Shown here: positions 5,694 to 8,401 of the stretch, piece after piece
Layout: the number at the start of each line of letters is the position of its first letter
Numbering within the stretch: position 1 is the first letter of the stretch
The notes under the pieces: generated by a model
The model's database searches: none
What the model was told of the DNA's origin: nothing
Seen by the model: only the letters and a program-made list of their open reading frames with translations
Position numbers and translations under genes: made by a program
Assembly (NCBI GenBank): GCA_005888695.1
Contig: VBBH01000176.1
Span: 1 to 8,401 of the forward strand
Source: Candidatus Bathyarchaeota archaeon
Lineage (GTDB): Archaea > Thermoproteota > Bathyarchaeia > 40CM-2-53-6
DNA length: 8,401 nucleotides
Direction of reading: 5' to 3'

Positions 5694-6332
5694 ATGGCCT
5701 CGGAAACTAAGGAAAGGGAGTCCTGGACCGAACTTGAACCATCGGGAAAAAACATTAGCCTGATGAACCCGTTAAGACTATCAAGGGTTTTCCGTTTCAT
5801 CGACCAGCAAACAGGCGCTCCGCAAATCTCAGACTTCCCTGACTCCAACCCGTTCGGCGAGACCCCACTAGAAATACGCATGAAACATTTCACCGAGATT
5901 GAAAACTTCACTTTTATCGCACACGTTCTCGCACACGAACTAGGCGGAACCGTCTCCAAGCCAATTAGGACAATAACTGACCTACAGGTCCCGGACGAGG
6001 AGTTCCAAAACTTCGTCAACACAGCGAAGACTGTCACCCTAACAGACGAAGAGCTCGCGGATACGGTACTTGACGTAGGAATAAACTGGGAACACTTTGT
6101 CGCCTCAAACGATAACCTTCTAATCCTTGAGCATCCACTAAAGATAACCGACGTTCAAATGCAGGAGAAGATTGACTCCCTCGACTTCATCACAGAAGCA
6201 CTGGTCCGGGAGATCAACCTTCGCAGCGTAGAGAAGAAGACCGGGCGAAAGACTGGAAAGAGTAAGGAACGAGCAATGCCGAATACGACAGACAGCGATG
6301 ATCTCGCGAGCGCACCTTCCAGAGAAAATTGA
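5694..6332 (+). CDS. Hypothetical protein, 212 residues, unrecognised family
   Basis: ATG 5694 opens a frame ending in TGA at 6330-6332. The protein is soluble, without a signal peptide or membrane segment. Residues 1-20 are polar. Residues 25-175 look folded: a basic helix near 26-38, a Pro-rich loop PQISDFPDSNPFGETP (43-58), a helix around 70-84, and two acidic segments (97-125, 151-180). The tail from 178 is strongly basic (KKTGRKTGKSKER) and then Ser/Asp-rich, so probably disordered and perhaps nucleic-acid-binding. HELGG at 81-85 resembles but does not meet the HExxH metalloprotease motif. An internal ATG at codon 24 is a possible alternative start. A weak AT-rich element about 25 bases upstream would fit leaderless expression. 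Flanking genes give no functional clue. Confidence 0.7.
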   Translation: MASETKERESWTELEPSGKNISLMNPLRLSRVFRFIDQQTGAPQISDFPDSNPFGETPLEIRMKHFTEIENFTFIAHVLAHELGGTVSKPIRTITDLQVPDEEFQNFVNTAKTVTLTDEELADTVLDVGINWEHFVASNDNLLILEHPLKITDVQMQEKIDSLDFITEALVREINLRSVEKKTGRKTGKSKERAMPNTTDSDDLASAPSREN

Positions 6333-6372
6333 AGGCTTCCTCCTGATTCAGTGCACGTAACCAGAAAGGGGT

Positions 6373-6421
6373 ATTCCAGCCCGATCCGGACCCTGCTCTA
6401 ACCGAAGCGATTCGCTGGAAT
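6373..6421. repeat. 8-bp perfect inverted repeat enclosing a small GCGA hairpin
   Basis: ATTCCAGC (6373-6380) and GCTGGAAT (6414-6421) pair perfectly over eight bases around a 33-base interior. Inside, CGAA-GCGA-TTCG (6403-6414) could form an alternative stem capped by a GNRA-type tetraloop, and AGCGA-T-TCGCT is a nested palindrome. The rest of the 6333-6557 gap shows no gene. It may be a terminator-like or structured RNA element downstream of the hypothetical gene, or a regulatory site for the membrane protein gene. Confidence 0.35.
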
Positions 6422-6557
6422 TGTTCGGCTAGAATGCCCACACATCGCTAATTTGCCGTTTTCCCCACTAACCACAAGCTTCCTTGCAATGTTCCGGATG
6501 TAAGAGTTCAACTACACAAGTCGAGGGTTACCGGGGCACAAGAAGAGGACGCCCCTA

Positions 6558-7163
6558 TTGGCTCTAAGCTTACTTTCAATTCTATTCTTGTTTGTTATAG
6601 CGTTCATATCAAATGCGACCCCTTTCTTCGGAGCATCCTACACTCTCCTCGCAACAACGGTACTCTTCGCTTACGGGTTTACGATCAACGCTTTCGTCCT
6701 AGTGGTTCTCGTCACCGCCATTGGAGCATCTCTAGCCAAACTCGTGCTTTATTATGGTGGCAAGAGTGCGAAAGGGCAATTACGGAAAAACAGAAACGTC
6801 AATCTGCTCGAACGCTGGCTTCGGCACAGAAGTTTTCTGGCCGTAGTTTTCGTAACCGCAGTAATTCCCGGCCTTCCATTGGACGATTATGTCTACATCG
6901 TGGCCGGCGCAAACAGTGCAAAACTCGTCCGATTGTTCACTGTCACGTTCCTCGCGAAGTTGGTCAAAGGTTTCATCGAGATCGGCTTAGAATACGCCAG
7001 CTTTGGACAGATATTTCCCGAAACAGGGCTCTTTGGCCTATCACGATTAGTTACTTCAATCCTGTTATCTGTAGTGTTCCTGTTATTTGGCATAGTATTT
7101 TTCAAGCTTGACATGGAGAAGCTCTTCTCACGGTTGAAACATCAACCGGCCGAACCTATTTGA
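6558..7163 (+). CDS. DedA/VTT-domain (SNARE-associated type) integral membrane protein
   Basis: The 201-residue protein is mostly hydrophobic: segments about 3-20, a long stretch 25-66 probably forming a re-entrant hairpin plus helix, 92-118, 122-146 and 163-183. The order matches the VTT/DedA fold: ATPFFGASYTLLAT near the N-terminus, GASLAKLVLYYGGK (56-69), and the loop AVIPGLPLDDYVYIVAG (101-117) at the position of the conserved proline-rich re-entrant motif. Family members act as lipid or small-solute transporters and maintain membrane homeostasis; the substrate is not readable here. The C-terminal end is short, basic and probably cytosolic. The start is TTG 6558, because no ATG, GTG or other TTG lies between it and the in-frame TAA at 6501. 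A weak AGAGGA lies upstream. The M48 gene follows after 46 bases on the same strand. Confidence 0.75.
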   Translation: MALSLLSILFLFVIAFISNATPFFGASYTLLATTVLFAYGFTINAFVLVVLVTAIGASLAKLVLYYGGKSAKGQLRKNRNVNLLERWLRHRSFLAVVFVTAVIPGLPLDDYVYIVAGANSAKLVRLFTVTFLAKLVKGFIEIGLEYASFGQIFPETGLFGLSRLVTSILLSVVFLLFGIVFFKLDMEKLFSRLKHQPAEPI

Positions 7164-7175
7164 GCCTCTTAGACA

Positions 7176-7189
7176 AGGCTAACTAGCCT
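7176..7189. promoter_or_regulatory. 14-bp palindrome before the M48 gene
   Basis: AGGCTA-AC-TAGCCT is a perfect six-base inverted repeat in the 46-base gap. An upstream AGCCT at 7163-7167 can pair alternatively with AGGCT at 7176-7180, giving two mutually exclusive hairpins just before the Shine-Dalgarno sequence. It is either an operator-like site or a leader structure. Confidence 0.3.
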
Positions 7190-7194
7190 GGATT

Positions 7195-7199
7195 AGGAG
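7195..7199 (+). promoter_or_regulatory. Shine-Dalgarno sequence deciding the M48 start
   Basis: AGGAG lies ten bases upstream of ATG 7210 and supports that start. Confidence 0.55.
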
Positions 7200-7209
7200 T
7201 TGTTGATTC

Positions 7210-8401
7210 ATGGAATCGACCTCTGCAACATCCGCCGCTCGGACAACTAGACGGGTAGTTATTCAACGCGATATTCCAGAAGCTGCGATAGTGGGACTTG
7301 CAGGGTTCATTGATAGATATTACATCCGTCCTAACATGAAGCTCATCGAGGAACCCTCCTATCGCAGAGTCGAGAGCCTGAGTGGGTTCGAACTATACTG
7401 GAAACTCAAGCCTCTAGGAAGTGAACTTGCAAATCCGCTCTCAGTGACTCTTACCGTAAGCCAAGCTGCCATCGAGGTCGATTTTCCCGGCTTGGACACG
7501 ATCGACAAATCCCTAGAAAACGTAATCGAGAGAACCGCTGATGAAATCGAAGAAGTCATACTCTCCTATTTTGAGAACATAAAGACTAGCAGCCTCTACT
7601 TCGTCATTGGCGCAACCGAGGAGCACTCCGAAGCGCCGGATCAACGAGGCCGAATGAGCAACGCTACCAAGAGAATCTTCGCTGGAAATACAACCAGCTT
7701 GTTTCTCTCGTTAATGCTTCTAGGCTTCGCTTTGTTCTTCATTATCGGGACCTACGCTGTTTTCGTCTTGCTCATTGTCCAGTTTGTTGCACTGGTATTC
7801 TCTGATAGAATCATTTACAGGGTCGGAAATGTACGCCCAAGTGCTGAAAGATCTCTTGTAACAATTGCTAGCGTCCGGTCCAACCCGGAAACCCTCAAGT
7901 CAATCTCACAGCACGGCAAGAAGATTCTCTCACAAATTCGAGAGGAGATAATGAGAAGTGCTACTGTTGCGTATTCGGCCGTGGCCATCGAAGAGCTCAA
8001 GTCAACGGTCATCGGTGCACTACTCAGACATGGTATCATAGCCAACGGAAAAGATATCACGGTCAGGACGAGAAACGTATACAGGATTGTTGAAGAGGTC
8101 TCGGAGAAGTTCAATCGGCAGACTCCGAAGATCACGGTTGCGAACACGTTAGTGTCCAATGCTGCCGCAACCGGAATCTCGTCAAGCCGATCCACAGTAA
8201 TGATCACGGCTGGTTCGCTGGAGGATCTCAACGATGATGAACTGGAGGCTGTGATCGGGCACGAACTGGGACATGTAAAGGGTCATGATCCCGTTATCTT
8301 GTTCGGCGCGACCTCGTTCGAGTTCTTGGGAAGAGTCTTTCTCTGGACACCGCTCCTATACTCTCTCGGCCTCTTCTATTTCATAGTCGCCTTCGGTGGG
8401 A
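7210..8401 (+). CDS. M48-family (HtpX-like) membrane zinc metalloprotease, 3' truncated by the window
   Basis: The frame is open from ATG 7210 to the window end: 397 complete codons and one base. Residues 351-355 are HELGH inside EAVIGHELGHVKGHD, the zinc-binding and catalytic HExxH of M48 peptidases. The family's third ligand, a downstream Glu, would lie beyond the window. A strongly hydrophobic hairpin at about 163-199 gives two membrane helices, and another hydrophobic stretch begins near 376. Pro-Lys-Ile-Thr-Val (305-309) and STVMITAGSLEDL (328-340) match the strands and helix before HExxH in HtpX. Unlike HtpX, a soluble domain of about 160 residues precedes the membrane hairpin, and about 150 residues separate the hairpin from HExxH. 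HtpX-type enzymes degrade misfolded membrane proteins. The start has an AGGAG ten bases upstream, and the VTT membrane gene lies 46 bases before it. Confidence 0.9.
   Translation, partial: MESTSATSAARTTRRVVIQRDIPEAAIVGLAGFIDRYYIRPNMKLIEEPSYRRVESLSGFELYWKLKPLGSELANPLSVTLTVSQAAIEVDFPGLDTIDKSLENVIERTADEIEEVILSYFENIKTSSLYFVIGATEEHSEAPDQRGRMSNATKRIFAGNTTSLFLSLMLLGFALFFIIGTYAVFVLLIVQFVALVFSDRIIYRVGNVRPSAERSLVTIASVRSNPETLKSISQHGKKILSQIREEIMRSATVAYSAVAIEELKSTVIGALLRHGIIANGKDITVRTRNVYRIVEEVSEKFNRQTPKITVANTLVSNAAATGISSSRSTVMITAGSLEDLNDDELEAVIGHELGHVKGHDPVILFGATSFEFLGRVFLWTPLLYSLGLFYFIVAFGG

Noticed and set aside
5934..5948. HELGG (residues 81-85) in the 212-residue protein, as a possible metalloprotease motif
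   Set aside because: The second histidine of HExxH is absent and the surrounding sequence does not match any peptidase helix.
6214..6441. 75-codon minus-strand ORF over the end of the hypothetical gene
   Set aside because: Half of it is antisense to the coding sequence, it has a Ser/Arg-rich shadow composition, and it has no promoter.
7815..8231. 138-codon minus-strand ORF antisense to the M48 gene
   Set aside because: The plus strand carries the continuous protease frame with HExxH; the antisense frame is incidental.
1..8401. CRISPR array, insertion sequence, tRNA, rRNA or replication origin
   Set aside because: No regularly spaced repeats, transposase motifs, terminal inverted repeats or conserved RNA cores were seen.

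Overview
The window reads as chromosomal DNA from an archaeon. It carries a two-repeat TATA-binding protein and a full-length double-ring Cdc48/VAT-type AAA+ ATPase. Promoter candidates are TATA-like and possible terminators are oligo-T tracts. Some starts are GTG or TTG, and clear Shine-Dalgarno sequences appear mainly inside operons. Nothing seen fixes the lineage. A mesophilic TACK archaeon (Nitrososphaeria- or Bathyarchaeia-like) is my inference from the gene content and the roughly balanced base composition; no rRNA or tRNA is present to test it.

Left part (1-1576). The tail of an unidentified plus-strand gene ends at 89. A 377-base stretch to the TBP stop holds only short palindromes and one weak 43-codon minus-strand ORF. 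TBP lies on the minus strand (467 to about 1078 or 1144). Between TBP and cdc48 there is a G9/C9 homopolymer inside a weak 42-codon ORF, and a convincing 49-residue cysteine-rich mini-protein on the plus strand (1332-1481). That mini-protein is the most interesting overlooked item.

Centre (1577-4729). cdc48 is on the minus strand. Just upstream of it, also on the minus strand, is a small coding-looking segment split between two frames by a five-base homopolymer. Two small plus-strand genes follow: a Cys/His zinc-knuckle-like protein (4023-4211) and an 80-residue winged-helix-like protein with a good TATA box (4361-4603). The second is flanked by short direct repeats.

Right part (4730-8401), all plus strand. 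An ArsR-family repressor and an AHSA1/SRPBCC-domain protein form a tight two-gene operon, preceded by an operator-like palindrome. Then come a 212-residue protein I do not recognise, a DedA/VTT-type membrane protein, and an M48 (HtpX-like) membrane metalloprotease that runs off the right edge.

How the genes may work together: Cdc48 and the M48 protease both serve protein quality control, in the cytosol and at the membrane, and the VTT protein beside M48 is also a membrane gene. TBP is basal transcription. The ArsR/AHSA1 pair is a self-contained regulatory unit. I see no CRISPR array, insertion sequence, tRNA or rRNA. I found no multi-gene undescribed system; the novelty lies in the small ORFs and intergenic elements.
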